Below are positions 36,386 through 48,470 of a stretch of DNA of 64,000 nt, piece by piece. The stretch's first letter is position 1. Each line of letters begins with the position of its first letter. Both the position numbers and the translations under genes were made by a program. Source of the DNA: Dugong dugon (lineage: Eukaryota; Chordata; Mammalia; Sirenia; Dugongidae); contig CM057481.1 of the NCBI GenBank assembly GCA_030035585.1, forward strand, positions 59,901,128 to 59,965,127, written 5' to 3'. The notes under the pieces are model-generated. The model was not told the origin of the DNA. It did not search any database and worked only from the letters and a program-made list of their open reading frames with translations.

Positions 36386-37419
36386 GAGCAAAGAGAGGTC
36401 CAGGATGAGGGAGTGGACACTGGCTGTGGGATAGTATAACGAGAGGCTGATTGAGTAAGGTCAGCAGTTAGGACCAATTAGCTGGAATCCTCAGAACTGT
36501 CCTTGGAGGCACCCTCCTGCTTCATAATGAAGATCAGTTACCCCCAGGCTTGCCTGAGAACCATGGAGCATTGCAGGGGACATCAGGAACAAACACAGCA
36601 GACACTTTCTGAACGCTTGGCACCTGCTACCGGCACCTGCTCACTGTCACTGCATCTGTTTCCAGCAAGGAAGGAGCAGGACCAGCCCCTGGGTCCCCCA
36701 CTGCAGGAGCAGGGAGGGGGCGCTTCCAGGAGGAAAAAGAAGCTGGTCAGTGTTTGGGGACACCCGGGGTCGCCTGAACCGAGCAAAGGGACCAGGGTTT
36801 AAGCCTTAAGAACTGTACTGAATTTATGGGACTTGACACAGAATGTTCTACTCTCTGTTGCGCTGTCCGGGAAACGTTTGGGAATGGAGAGAGTGGCCCT
36901 GCGGGTGGGGGTACACGGGCAGGACCAAGGCTCCCCCAGCCTACCCTCACCACGTCCATCTGACCTGGTCAACTTCTGGCCCTCTCTGCACAAATCCAGT
37001 GAACTCCCTGCCTCCCCACCTTTGTCCCTCCAATCCCACGTGTGGGGCGTCCTCTCACTCCCAGGCTCTACAAAAGCCTCTAGGGCGGAGTCCTCGGGAA
37101 GCGACCCCAGTTGTCCTTTACTCAGCGAAGAGTCTCCGGGAAACTTGTCACAAGGTTCAGATTCCAGCCCCTCCCCTATTCCTGATCCAGGAATCTGCAT
37201 TCGTTAAACGCATCACTGTGGTGATAGTTTGTGATTATGATTTTTTTTTGAGTCTTCATTTTACAGAGTTACGAGCTGAACTATTTACAGGGATTTGCTT
37301 TTAACAATAAACAGGGTGGTGTGGGCCAAAACTGGACTGGCCTTTTCGTTATACTATTTTGTCTGCTTTTGCATACAGCTGAAATTCCCATTAAAATCTT
37401 CCCCAGTCGTTTAGAGCCT
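36386..37419. other. Single-copy-looking flank of CpG island
   Basis: No repeat family was recognised. Overlapping frames occur on both strands (36799-37200 minus, 36833-37207 and 36843-37304 plus). None shows a known domain, and their mutual overlap argues for chance in GC-rich DNA. Confidence 0.4.
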
Positions 37420-37870
37420 GCCCGCGACGAGCCGCGCGTCCCTCTCGCTGGGGATGCTCGCGGCGGGCGGAGCTTGGGCCGCGCGGAAGGGCGGTGCGCC
37501 GTCCTCGGTCCCGAGGGTCCATCGGACTCAGTGCGCGCGATACGGCTGCTGCAGACGCCCCAGATGGTGCGGACCGGACCAGGAGGGGGGGGAGGGGAAA
37601 GAAGAGGGGCCAGGGCGTGGGGAGGGTGGAGAGAGAGGCGGAGGGGGAGAGAGGAGGAGGCTGGGCGAGGGTGTCCTGGGCGAGGGGAAAGGCGGGTCAG
37701 GGAGGGAGGGGACCAGGGAGTCTGGTGGGCGGTTGCGGGACAATCCTCCGCAATGCTGGGGCCTGCGGAGCCCGGCTAAGCAGAGGCGATAAGAAGCGCG
37801 CTTGCCTTCCAACGCGGGCCCGGCTCCCATCGCCCTGGGGTGCCCTGGACGCTGGGGAGCCCCTTCAGCA
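37420..37870. promoter_or_regulatory. CpG island, candidate promoter
   Basis: Dense CpG between about 37424 and 37560 ('ccgcgcgtccctctcgctgg', 'gtgcgcgcgatacgg'), against strong CpG depletion elsewhere in the window. A G-rich plus-strand stretch follows (37577-37720). CpG islands in mammals usually mark transcription starts. No TATA box or recognisable first coding exon is seen. The open frames across it (37321-37779, 37454-37792, 37494-37964) are compositional. A consensus splice donor GTAAGT occurs at 38083-38088, about 200 bases past the island, so a non-coding or 5'-UTR first exon is possible. The gene, if any, is unknown. Confidence 0.6.
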
Positions 37871-40168
37871 CCGCCGCCCAGCTGTCACTCCCAGGGTCCA
37901 GCCTCTGATCTTCCAGTCCTTGTCAGAGACCACCTGGGGATTGGCAGGCTGTCCTCTGGTGTGAATGACTGGCCATGTCTTGGTGGCGACCCCTCCCAGG
38001 GGTGTTGGAGCTGCCCCCAAAGACCCTGTGTTTGTGGGGTTGTGCCGGTCATGACTGCTAGAGAATCCCCTAGCGCTCGGCTGGTAAGTCCCGCCCATGC
38101 TCACAGCGCATCCAATTAAATTATTGATAATTTTGTCAAAATTACACAGCTTAAAATCAAATAGTTATAGGAGACTTGTGAAAAACCGCAGCTCCCCACC
38201 TCCCCATTTTCCGTTCTCCAGAGCAAGGACTCTCAATTCTTTTAGCTGATTACTATATACCTCCATATCTCTAAATCACAGATTTGCACTCCTAGCTTTT
38301 CCATTTTAGGCGTTTTCTACCGACAATGCAAGCTAAGGATTTAGTTTTTGCTCCTGTCAATTCTTCTCTCTCTCCCCCCACCCCGCCGCCCTCCACACGC
38401 TTAAGCTTGCGGTGTCCTCATCTTCCCAAGCAGTTGTATCTTACCTTGTCTTCCGTCTTGTGAGCTGCCTTCCAGTTAGTACCGACTCACAATGACCCTG
38501 TGTATGACAAAAGGAAACGTTGCCAGGCCCTGTGCCATCCTCACAGTGGTTGCTATATTTGAGCCCACTGTTGCAGCCACTGTGTCAATCCATCTCACTG
38601 AGGGTCTTCCTCTTTTTCACTGACCTCCTAGTTTACCAAGCACGATGTCCTTCTCCAGGGACTGGTCCCTCTTGCTAACACGGTCAATGTGGGTGAGACA
38701 AAGTCTCGCCATCCTCACTTCTAAGGAGCACTTTGGCTGTACTTCTTCCAAGATAGATTTGTTCATTCTCCTGGCAGTCCACATCATATTCAATAATCTT
38801 TGCCAACACCATAATTCAAAGATATCAATTCTTCTTCAGTCTTTCTTATTCATTGTCCAGCTTTCACATGCATATGAGGTAATTGCAAGCACCGTGGCTT
38901 GGGTCATGTGCACCTTAGTCCTCAAAGTGACATTTTTGCTTTTTAATGGTTTAAAAGAGGTGTTTTGCAGCAGATTTGCCCAATGCAATATGTCTTTTGA
39001 TTTTTTGGAGCACTGCTTGCATGGACGTTGATTGTGGATCCAAGTAAAATGAAATCCTGACAGCTTCAATCTTTTCTCCCTTTATCATGATGTTGCTTAT
39101 TGGTCTAGTTGTGAGGGTTTTTGTTTTCCTTATGTTGAGGTGTAATCCATACTGAAGGCTGTAGTCTCTGATCTTCATCAGTAAGTGCTTCAAGTTCTCG
39201 TTGCTTTCAGCAAGCAAGTTTGTGTCATCTGCCATCTGCATATTGTAGGTTGCTAATGGGTCTTCCTCCAATCCTGATGCCCCATTCTTCTTCATATAGT
39301 CCAGCTTCTCATATTATTTGCTCAGCATACAGATTGAATAAGTGTGATGAAGGGATACAACCCTGATGCACACCTTTCCTGACTTTAAACCATGCAGTAT
39401 CCCCTTTTTCTGTTCAAACTACTGCCTCTTGGTCAATGTATAGGTTCAGCATGAGCATAATTAAGTGTTCTGGAATTCCCATTCTTTGCAATGTTATCCA
39501 TAGTTCGTTATGATCTACATAGTTGGATGCCTTTGCGTAGTCAGTAAAACACAGGTAAACATCTTTCTGATGTTCTGTGCTTTTCAGTCAAGATTCATCT
39601 GACATCAGCAGTGATATCCCTCATTCCACATCCTCTTTTGAATCCAGCTTGAATTTCTGGCAGTTCCCTGTCAATGTTCTGTTGCAACAGTTTTTGAATT
39701 ATCTTCAGCAAAATTTTACTTGCCTGTGATGTTAATGATATTGTTCAGTAATTTCTGCATTCTGTTGGATCATCTTTCTTTGTAATGGGCACAAATATGG
39801 ATCTCTTCCAGTCAGCTGGCCAGGTAGCTGTCTTCCAAACTTCTTGGCATAGATGAGTGAGTACCTCCAGTGCTGCATCTGTTTGTTGACACATCTCAGC
39901 TGGTATCCTGTGACTTCCTGGAAGCTTGTTTTTCACCAATGCCTTCAGTGCAGTTTGGACTTCTTCCTTCAATACCATCAGTTCTTGATCATATGCTACC
40001 TCCTGAAACAGTTGGATGTCGACCAATTCTTTTTGGTACAGTGATTCTGTGTATTCTTCCATCTTTTGATGCTTTTGTGTTGTTCAGTATTTTGCCCATA
40101 GAATCCTTCAATATTGCAACTTGAGGCTTGAATTTTTTCTTCAGTTCTTTCAGCTTAAGAAATGCTGA

Positions 40169-40967
40169 TTGCTGAGTAGCATCTGGGGTCTTAAAATCTT
40201 GTGAGAAGTCATCTAAAATATTCCACTGGTCCCACATCGTCTGTAGCAAGGGAGAATGAAGAAAACCAAAGACACCAGGGAAAAATTAGTCCAAAGGACT
40301 AATGGACCACAACTACCACAGCCTCCACCAGACTGAGTCCAGCACAACTAGATGGTGCCTGGCTACCACCACCGACTGTTCTGACAGGGATCACAATAGA
40401 GGGTCCCGGACAGAGCTGAAGAAAAATGTAGAACCAAATTCAAACTTACAAAAAAGGACCAGACCTACTGGTCTGACAGAGACTGGAGAAACCCCAAGAG
40501 TATGGGCCCTGGACATTCTTTTACTCGGTACTGAAGTCACACCTTAGGGTCTCCCTTCAGCCAAAGATTTTCATTCATTTCCATTGCCATCGGGTCAGTT
40601 CTGATTCATAGCACCCCTAGAGTACAGAGTAAACTGCCCCATAGGGTTTCCAAGGAGTGGCTAGTGGATTCGAACTGCAGACCTTTGGTTAGCAGCCAAA
40701 CTCTTAACCACTATACAGCCAGGGCTCCAGCCAAAGATTAGACAGGCCCATAAAACAAAATGAGACTAAATGGGCACATCAGCAAAGGGGCAAGGAGGGC
40801 ACAGGAAAGCTGGTAACAGGGAACTCAAAGTCGAGAAGGGGAGAATGTTGACATGTCGTGGGGTTGGCAAACAATGTTACAAAACAATATGTGTATTAAT
40901 TGTTTAATGAGAAACTAATTTGCTCTGTAAACCTTCATCTAAAGTACAATTTGAAAAAAGAAAGAAA
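40169..40967 (-). mobile_element. L1 3' end inserted in RTE
   Basis: L1 3' UTR sequence flanked by the perfect 12-bp duplication AAGAAATGCTGA (40157-40168 and 40968-40979). The L1 itself reads on the plus strand: 'ggggtcttaaaatcttgtga' near 40185, then 'aaagtacaattt' and an A-rich tail near 40950. The strand label gives the orientation of the host RTE, opposite to this L1. It contains a SINE at 40570-40727. Confidence 0.85.
40570..40727 (-). mobile_element. AfroSINE, short form, inside the L1
   Basis: Minus-strand SINE from 'ccattgccatcgggtcagtt' to 'acagccagggctc', flanked by the perfect 12-bp duplication CAGCCAAAGATT (40558-40569 and 40728-40739). Confidence 0.92.
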
Positions 40968-41155
40968 AAGAAATGCTGAGCATGTTCTTTCCTTTTGGTG
41001 TTCTAACTCCAGGTCTTTGCACATTTCATTGTAATACTTTGTCTTCTTGAGCTGCTCTTTGAAATCTTCTGTTCCGCTCTTTTACTTCATCATTTCTTTC
41101 TTTCGCTTTAGCTATTCTATGTTCAAGAGCAAGTTTCAGAGTCTTTTCTGACATC

Positions 41156-41984
41156 TGTTATAGTGAAATATTAAACTTACAAAAGGCTAAGAGGAAAATA
41201 AAAAGTTTTTATTGAACGATAAAATAACATTTCATGAAATGGGAAATCACATATACATCCAGGCAAGTGGGATGCTAAAGTGTTCCACTTTGCAAGGAGG
41301 GAGGGGACTTTTTATTAGGTGAGGCAAACAAAAGATTGTGCTCCCAAGTGTAGGAAATGTATAACAAAGATATACAAGGGGTTGGCAAGTTAGAAACAAG
41401 CTATAGACTTTCTTAATTTAAACTTTTATCCTAACGTTAATTTCTTATTTCCCAACACAACTTGACTAAGGCAATATTTCTAAACCAAGCTGTAGAAACG
41501 TTTTTGATGTGGAAGTTCAGCAACGAATTGCAGGCCTAGTCAAACTCAAATGAAGTTCTTGAGATGTAAAAACAACCATTTGGTTAGGAAAGAATTAACT
41601 CTAAATCTGAAGTCTTTTTGAAATGTAAACATTTCTTGTCTTGGCTAAGGGTGAGTTAGCGTTTGAGAGCAGTTAAGATAGCAAGTGAAGTAAAGCCTTT
41701 TGAAATGTAAATATTGTTAACAGTCACCAGGCAAATCTTTATTTAGATGAGAAGTTCTGGCTTTTGTCTTTCAAGTAGTGAACTTTGACAAAAGGTTAAA
41801 TGATTTCTTTAGCAGAGTAGTGAAGAGACATAGTGAAGATTTAGATGTGGCAGATAGCCTGTTTAGATTTTACGGTAGAAATGAAAATTTTCATTTAATT
41901 CAGAATGAAGTTTCTTAAGTTACATCTGAAGTCACCTAATTCAGATATGCCAGCACCTCAGATTCTAAAATTTACATACACACA
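41156..41984 (-). mobile_element. Probable solo ERV LTR, 829 bp, in RTE
   Basis: TG...CA-type ends (TGTTATAGTG at left, TACACACA at right) and an AATAAA on the minus strand near 41200. The flanks ACATC and (A)ACATT derive from the same RTE site. No coding frame. No second copy was seen in the window. Confidence 0.65.
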
Positions 41985-42199
41985 AACATTTTGGTTTTTC
42001 TTTCTTTCCTGTCTTTTTAATGAACTTTTGCCTTCTTCATGTGTGATGTCCTTGATGTCAACCCACAACTTGTCTGGTCTTTGGTCATTATTGTTCAATG
42101 CGTCAAATCTATTCTTGAAATGGTCTCTAAATTCAGGTGGTCTCTAATATTCAAGGTTGTATTTTATTTTGGGCCTGATCAGTTTTCACATTTATGTTA

Positions 42200-43264
42200 A
42201 TAAATGAGCCGTGGACTATATTATGATTATTTGTCCTTTCTGCCACAACTTTTTGTTTACTCTAGATGTAATCATTGTCTTGCATTTTCTTTTGCTTGGT
42301 TTTCTGTGTATTTATCATTATTTTATTGCCAAATTCTCCCCCAGTTGTATAAATCTCCTGTTGCTAAATTTAGATATGTTAGATATTCTATTAAACTCTG
42401 TGTCTTGAAGAACTCTCTCCCACAGCCTCTGCCCTGCTCCAACGTAAACGGGTTGTCTCTGTGTCTGGTGCCAGCTATCGTCCTGGAGGCTCCCTTCTCC
42501 TCTTTTTTGGATTGCAGCCTCTGTGTTTTTGCATCCTTTTTCTTCTTGTTTCTCACTTTATCCTCCCATTAGTGTTGAGGACATCCTCCAATAGTTTCCT
42601 GAGAAAAGATGCTTGAAAGGTAAATATTTTAGAACTTGCATTTGTTTGGTAGCTTAGCTGGGTATATAATTGTTGTTTGGGAATCTTTTCCCTCAGAGTT
42701 TTGAAGGCATTGCTATCTTCTTGTGCTGTTGATGTCTGATGTCATTCTGATCTTTGATCCTTTCTATTAATCCTATTTTTTTTTTTTTTCTTTTTGGAAG
42801 CTTTTAGGGTCCTCTCTTTATCCTTAATATTCTGAAATTTCATGACAATGTGCTTTTGACTGTGTCTAATTTTATCCATTGTAAAGGGCCTTTAAGAATT
42901 CCTGGTGGCACAGCAGTTAAGCACTCAGCTGCTGACTGAAGGTTGGTGGTTCGAACCCACCCAGTGGCTCTGTGGGAGAAAAACCTGGTGATCTGCTCCC
43001 ATAAAGTTTACAGCTTTGAAAACCCTGTGGGGCAGTTCTACTCTGTCATGTGGGGTCACTATGAGTCAGAATCAACTCTATGGCACGACCCAATGACAAC
43101 AGCAGAGACTTTGGGACACTTTTTCAACACGTATTTCATGGCTTCAATTCTGGGAATTTAGGAGAGAAAATAAAATTAGAAAGTAAATTCAGAATGTCCA
43201 AATTGGAATTTTGGAAGTAAAGAACATAATAGTAAGGAAGTTATTTTTTAAAAATATAAGAAAA
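42200..43264 (-). mobile_element. Old L1 region with a SINE insertion
   Basis: The stretch 42600-42890 ('cattctgatctttgatcctt', 'cttttagggtcctctcttta', 'tgaaatttcatgacaatgtg') matches the pre-ORF2 region of old mammalian L1s in reverse. 42200-42600 and 43113-43264 are too decayed to place with confidence. Confidence 0.5.
42897..43112 (+). mobile_element. AfroSINE, long form, with pol III A and B boxes
   Basis: The head carries an A-box match TGGCACAGCAG (42906-42916) and a canonical B box GGTTCGAACCC (42948-42958). The long-form block 'aaaacctggtgatctgctcc' follows, then the tail 'ggggtcactatgagtcagaa'. Confidence 0.9.
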
Positions 43265-44425
43265 TTTCCTAGAACTGAATATCGTAGTACCCATTCTAAA
43301 GACAGGTGATCCAATAGAATGTGGACATTATCAAACAATACCATACACAAGTAAAATTTTGCTGAAGATCACTCAAAAGTGGTTGCAGCAGTACATGGAC
43401 AGGGAGCTGCCAGAAATTCAAGCTGGATTCAGAAGAGGACATGAAACGAGGGATATCATTGCTGATGTTACATGGATCTTGGCTGAAAGCAGAGAATACC
43501 AGAAAGATGTTTACCTGTGTTTTATTGACTATGCAAAGGCTTTCAACTGTGTAGATTACAACAAATTATGGATAACATTGCAAAGAATGAGAATTCCAGA
43601 ACACGTAATTGTGCTCATGAGGAACCTGTACATTGACCAAGAGGCAGTTGTTTGAACAGAACAAGGGGATACTGCATGGTTTAAGGTCAGGAAAGGTGTG
43701 CATCAGGGTTGTATTCTTTCACCATACTTATTCAGTCTGTATGCTGAGCAAGTAATCTGAGAAGCTGGACTATATGAAGAAGAATGGGGCATCAGGATTA
43801 GAGGAAGACTCGTTAACAACCTATGACTTGCAGATGCCACAAACTTGTTTGCTGAAAGTTAAGAAGACTTAAAGCACTTACTGATGAAGATCAAAGACCA
43901 CAGCCTTCATTATGGATTGCACCTCAACATAACAAAAACAAAAGTCCTCACTAAGATGCACCTGACCCAAGCCATGCTGTTTTCAATCACCTCATATGCA
44001 TATGAAAGCTGGACAATCAGTAAAGAAGACAGAAGAAGAATTGATGCCTTTGCATTACGGCGTTGGCAAAGAATATTGAATATACCGTGGACTGCAAGAA
44101 GAACAAACAAATCTGTCTTGGAAGAAGTACAGCCAGAATGCTCATTAGACACAAGGATGGCAAGACTTTGTCACACATACTTTGGACATATTATCAGGAG
44201 CCACTAGTCCCTGGAGAAGGACATCATGTTTGGTAAAGTAGAGAGTCAGCAAAAAAGAGGAAGACCCTCAACTAGAAGGATTGACACAGTGGCTGCAACA
44301 ATGGGCTCAAGCATAACAATGACTGTGAGGATGGTGCAGGACTGGGCAGTGTTCCATTCTGTTGTACATAGGGTCGCTATGAGTTGGAACTGATGGTACC
44401 TAACAACAACAGCAACAACAACACA
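43265..44425 (+). mobile_element. RTE LINE 3' half, plus strand
   Basis: 5'-truncated copy that encodes RT pieces ('ELPEIQAGFRRGHETRDIIA' near 43401-43460, 'VHQGCILSPYLFSLYAE' near 43700) and the C-terminal part (43884-44207). It ends in 'cctaacaacaacagcaacaa'. The YADD box is decayed near 43825. Confidence 0.88.
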
Positions 44426-45034
44426 GATTGAAAAGTCCTATGGAAGATTCAACACAATGAATGAAAGAAGACTCACAGCAAGGCAGGTGCTGGTGACACT
44501 TCTGGTTTGTATTTGTGAATATGCATTCAAATGTTGCGTAGAATGTGATTTGGACCTCACTACATGATACGATAAGCAAGTGCTTCTCGGAGCAAGTGGA
44601 AATTGAGCTAATCTAAAGGATGGACAGACAAACAGGAGGGTTGGGCATTCCAGAGCAGGGATCAGAGCAATAAAGCACTCATCTTGTGATGAACCCGCTG
44701 TGTATGTGTGCAAGTGTGTGTGGATGTCCTGGGTCAGGAGACCAGGCTGGCTGGAGTAGTTCAAAATAAGGCTTTACATGGGTGAGGTAGGAGCCTCTCT
44801 TGGAGTCCTGATCCAGCCATAATGGAGCCATGTTTCTTATTTGAGATTTCCAACTGAGAAAACAATGCCTTCACGGGTGTTCAACCTGACCCCAGCCAAA
44901 ACCAGAGAGGCTCTGGGCAGCTAAGGCCCCCAGGTAAGGACTAATAAGCAGTTGGAGGTAATGCACCTCCTGCTTCCTCTCAGGCATGGAAGGCAGTGGT
45001 TCCTGTTCCTAAGGATTCTCTGTGACCCCCCTCC
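44426..45034. other. No feature recognised
   Basis: Single-copy-looking. The minus-strand frame 44438-44764 (108 codons) has no recognisable domain. Confidence 0.4.
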
Positions 45035-45190
45035 CCAACCCCCACATCAGAATCTTGGCACTGGAAGGGGCCTTAGAGCCATCCAGCCACAAAACTGACG
45101 CCAGAGAGGGGACAGGACTTGCCCAAGGTTACACTACTCATTAGCGACAGAGCTGGGTTTAGAACCCAGGTCTCTAGCCCCCAGCCCAGT
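45035..45190 (-). repeat. MIR SINE, minus strand
   Basis: 'cttgcccaaggttacactac' and 'agagctgggtttagaaccca' are the reversed MIR core. Confidence 0.85.
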
Positions 45191-46340
45191 GCTCTTTACT
45201 TCACTCCCTTTGTGCACACCAGGAAAACAGGCACGCACAGGGAATCTGAAGGTTGCCCCCGACAGCTGCTCAGCCCTTGGGCACTCATGGGAGCACCTCG
45301 GCTGTAGGAGGAGAGGACAGTGGTCAGAGGAGGGGCTGCTGTTTGCAAAGTTTGACTTGATGCAGTGCAGTGGGTTTCTTTCATATACGGCTTGAAAATC
45401 CACCCAATAAAGGTAAGCCCTTTGCAGTCCAGCTCAGGGATTGGTCAGTTTTGCCATCCTACTAGGCTTATATAAGGGCCAATCCCACAGAGGTTCGGGA
45501 GGACCTCATAGCCATCAAGAAGAGTCTGGAGTGGAGCACATCCTTTAGATTCAGGTTCCCTGTGCTGAGAACCTCCTAGATGCAGAAGAGAGTGCCATAA
45601 CAGGAATCTAGACGAGTTCAAATGCCACATTACACTGGAGGAACTGCACACGTAAGCGCAAAGGATAATTATGTGTGTGCTTCCCTCACACCTTACTGTT
45701 CTGTACACTTGCTCTTATTCTCCAGATCAGGGTCCTCAGAAGCACCCTTCTTCCAGAGAACCCTGAGCAACACTTGGGGGACACCCAGCTCCCAGAGAGA
45801 ACTGGAGCCAAATAAGTGCATTTCCCTGTTGAGGTTGAGGCCAGTCCCTTGAAGGCTGGGACCAGATCTAAGTCATTCTCCCCTCCCCTCAGTGGCCAGC
45901 ACAGTGTCTTAGAAAGAGCTTGCTGAATACATTTGTGTAGAGTAGCCTGCCTGAGACCATCACCTGGTTTCTGCCTCCTGCCTGCTAGGTGGTCCGTTTG
46001 TCTGCCTGCCTGTCTGTCTGCCGTGGCTATCTTCCAGCCCAGCCATCAGGGCCTGGCATCAAGAGTCTGGGGTCACAGGTCCCCTGCCCCATGGCCTACC
46101 TGTGCCTCTTGCACCTGTGTGCTCTTAGCATAGTGGGGATCAGGAGAATGTGACAATGACCCAGCCGTTACCTGGCAGGGGCAGCAGGCTGAGGGGAAGA
46201 GGGTGCCTGGTCCCTAGTCTGGAACATTTTGGTCTCAGTCAAGCTCTGTGGCCCAGTAGCAGGGAAAGCCTACACAGGTGCCCCACTCAGAACTCATCGG
46301 CAGCATGGAGACCTCAACTGCAGGCCTGCAGAGGCATGTG
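45191..46340. other. Single-copy-looking; short L2-like piece
   Basis: An L2-like terminus near 45855-45935 ('tggccagcacagtgtcttag', 'gcttgctgaatacatttgtg') is the only repeat suspected. No gene recognised. Open frames are short and overlap on both strands. Confidence 0.4.
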
Positions 46341-46545
46341 GAAGTGGGGTGGATGCTTTTGGTTGTCACAAGTGCTCGGAGCGACTAGCATTTGTAGAAA
46401 GCAGGGGTGCCAGCTGGGGGCTGGAGTCATCAGGAGACTTCTTCAAACATCCTGTGACATGGGGACCTGTCCTGCCTGGGGTCCAATAATGCCCCATTGG
46501 GAAACACGCCGTGTGGTGGTCCCCATGTCCTTCCTGGGTCTGTGA
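46341..46545 (+). mobile_element. MER5-type (hAT-Charlie) fragment
   Basis: 'ttttggttgtcacaagtgct', then 'tcaaacatcctgtgacatgg' and 'tccaataatgccccattgg' follow the MER5 order, with a divergent middle. Ancient non-autonomous DNA transposon. Confidence 0.55.
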
Positions 46546-47003
46546 TTTGTCTCTGGGCTCCTTCTTCTTGGAGAAAAGTGAGTCATTATTGTGCTCTCAA
46601 GTCCCTGCCAATTTAACATCATTTGCATTTGCAGGCTTTTAGGTAATTTAACTTGTAAATTTTCCTCAGTAATCCCAGCTACATTCCTTTCAGAGTCCTG
46701 ATTGCAGCATTTAAAATTTTTAATATTCTATGCACCTCTTTCTGAAGTGTGTGAGCATAGCCTTCATCAGGCTCCCAGGAACCAATGCTCAGGGTGACAG
46801 CCCTCTAGCCTCTGGTCTGAGGTGGAACTGCTCCTTGATGGAGGCTCTGAGAAAAAAAGCAAGCGGGGTAAGAGGCTGTCGCTGTACTCTCAGTACTGGG
46901 CACTCTGTGGAATGAACCCAAGGATCACTCATAACATGCAGTTCCTCATCCAAGTGGACGCACAATGCCTCCTCTTGGAAGCACTCGCTGTACCTCATCT
47001 CAG
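46546..47003. other. No feature recognised
   Basis: AT-rich start then moderate GC. No repeat or gene recognised. Confidence 0.35.
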
Positions 47004-47020
47004 CTGTTTGTGGAAAATTT

Positions 47021-47628
47021 AAAAAAAAATTATTGTGCTAAAATATATATAACAAAAATTTTACCATTTTAATCATTTTTAAGCGTACGGTTCTGTGATC
47101 TTAATTACATTCATCACATTGTGCAACCATCACAACTATCCATTTCCAAGAGTTTCCATGGCCCTTAACAGAAACTCAGCATCCCTTCAGCTGTAACTCC
47201 CCATCCCCCCTCCCTTCCGCTCCCAGTAACCACTTATGAACTTTGGTCTCTATGCATTTGCCTATTCTAGATACTTCCTGTAAGTGGGATCATACAATAG
47301 TTGTCCTTCGTGACTGACTTATTCACTCAGCATGATGTTTTCAAGGTTCTTCCATGTCTAGCATGTGTCAGACTTCATTTCTCTTTATGACTGAGTACCA
47401 TTTTGTTGTATGTTTGTACCACATTTTGCTTATTCATCCATCTTTTGATGGACACTTGGGTTTTTTCTACTGTTTGGCTATTGTGAATAATGATTCCATA
47501 AACATTGGTGTACAACTATCTGTTTGAGTACCTGCTTTCAAATCTTTTGGGTACATACCTAGGAGTGGAGTTGCTGGGTCATATGGTAGTTCTGTACTAA
47601 ACTTTTTGAGAATGGCCAAATTGTTTTC
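47021..47628 (-). mobile_element. L1 3' end, minus strand, with target duplication
   Basis: Complement of an L1 3' end and the last part of ORF2 ('catatggtagttctgtac' at right). Flanked by CTGTTTGTGGAA at 47004-47015 and 47629-47640, perfect over 12 bp. Confidence 0.85.
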
Positions 47629-47645
47629 CTGTTTGTGGAAGATTT

Positions 47646-48064
47646 TGGCACTTGGTTCCTGCTCTTCTCAACTCCAAACTCTGCTGGGCCTGTTGTTCCT
47701 ACTTTGCCCCCACTCCTACACACAGGTTCATTCTTGGCCCTTTTTGTCCTGCCCTCTGTCTCAGGGCTGACCCCTGACCCTGCAGCCTGGTCACTCTAGT
47801 AGGCTGTTGGACCCTTGTCAACGGGAGGCAGCAGTGGGAGATCGGAGGGCCAGAGGAGAGAAGAACTGGTGCTTCTCAGCCTCCCTCCTCCTCTCCTTTC
47901 CTCCTTCCCCATGGCTAGTCTCTGGCACTCCTCAAGGCTGTTGTTCCCTCAGGCCAGCTCCTTCCTTGGCTCCAGCCCTCACTGTGTTTCCCCCTTGCCC
48001 CTTTGGGCCTTGGGGTGGCCATAGTTTCTTGCTCTCCTCTAGGGGGCTCAACATCACCCTTTTG
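47646..48064. other. No feature recognised
   Basis: Pyrimidine-rich single-copy-looking sequence. The frame 47807-48109 is compositionally biased and lacks a domain. Confidence 0.35.
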
Positions 48065-48470
48065 TTCCAGTTGCTGCATAACAAGCCACCTCCAAACTTA
48101 GTGGTGTGAAATGATCACTTTATCTTCTCCTGAATTCTAGGGTCAGGAATTCAGACAGAGCCAAGAGGGAGACTTGTCTCTGCCCCACCATCTTGGGAGC
48201 CTCATCTGGGAGGACTTGACAGCTGGGGGCTGGAATCATCTGGAGGCTTCTTCACTCACCTGTTTGGTGGTTCAGACAAGCTGTCAGCTACAACCTCAGC
48301 TGGGTTGTCACCAAGCACCTATGAGGGACTTCTCCATGTGCTTCCTCCACATAGGCTGGCCTGGGCTTCTTCACAGCATGGCAGCTGGGTTCCAACAGCG
48401 AGCATCCCAAGAGGGCAAGGGAAAAATAAGTTTTTATGATCTAGCCTTGGAAGTCACATAGTGACATCAT
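48065..48470. repeat. Old interspersed repeat, LTR-like (tentative)
   Basis: 'cagttgctgcataacaagcc' and 'tggcctgggcttcttcacag' match a common mammalian repeat of LTR type. The family name is not certain. Orientation left open. Confidence 0.5.

Larger units (their letters stand above)
38455..42165 (-). mobile_element. RTE LINE, minus strand, in three blocks
   Basis: Blocks 38455-40168, 40968-41155 and 41985-42165 read as one RTE from its 3' end (lower coordinates) into the linker region. The minus strand encodes 'SYACESWTMNK' near 38839-38871, 'LQYGLHLNIRKTKTLTT' near 39105-39155, and 'EEYTESLYQKELV' near 40019-40060. Interrupted by an L1 and an LTR. Many stops. Confidence 0.88.

Noticed and set aside
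36799-37304. Three 124-153 codon frames on both strands upstream of the CpG island
   Set aside because: They overlap each other on opposite strands and in different frames, without recognisable domains or splice context.
37321-37964. Overlapping 112-156 codon frames in the CpG island
   Set aside because: Gly/Arg/Pro-rich composition, open in several frames on both strands, with no domain or Kozak-supported start.
42906-42958. tRNA gene suggested by A and B boxes
   Set aside because: The boxes belong to the tRNA-derived head of an AfroSINE. No acceptor stem or anticodon arm pairing is retained.
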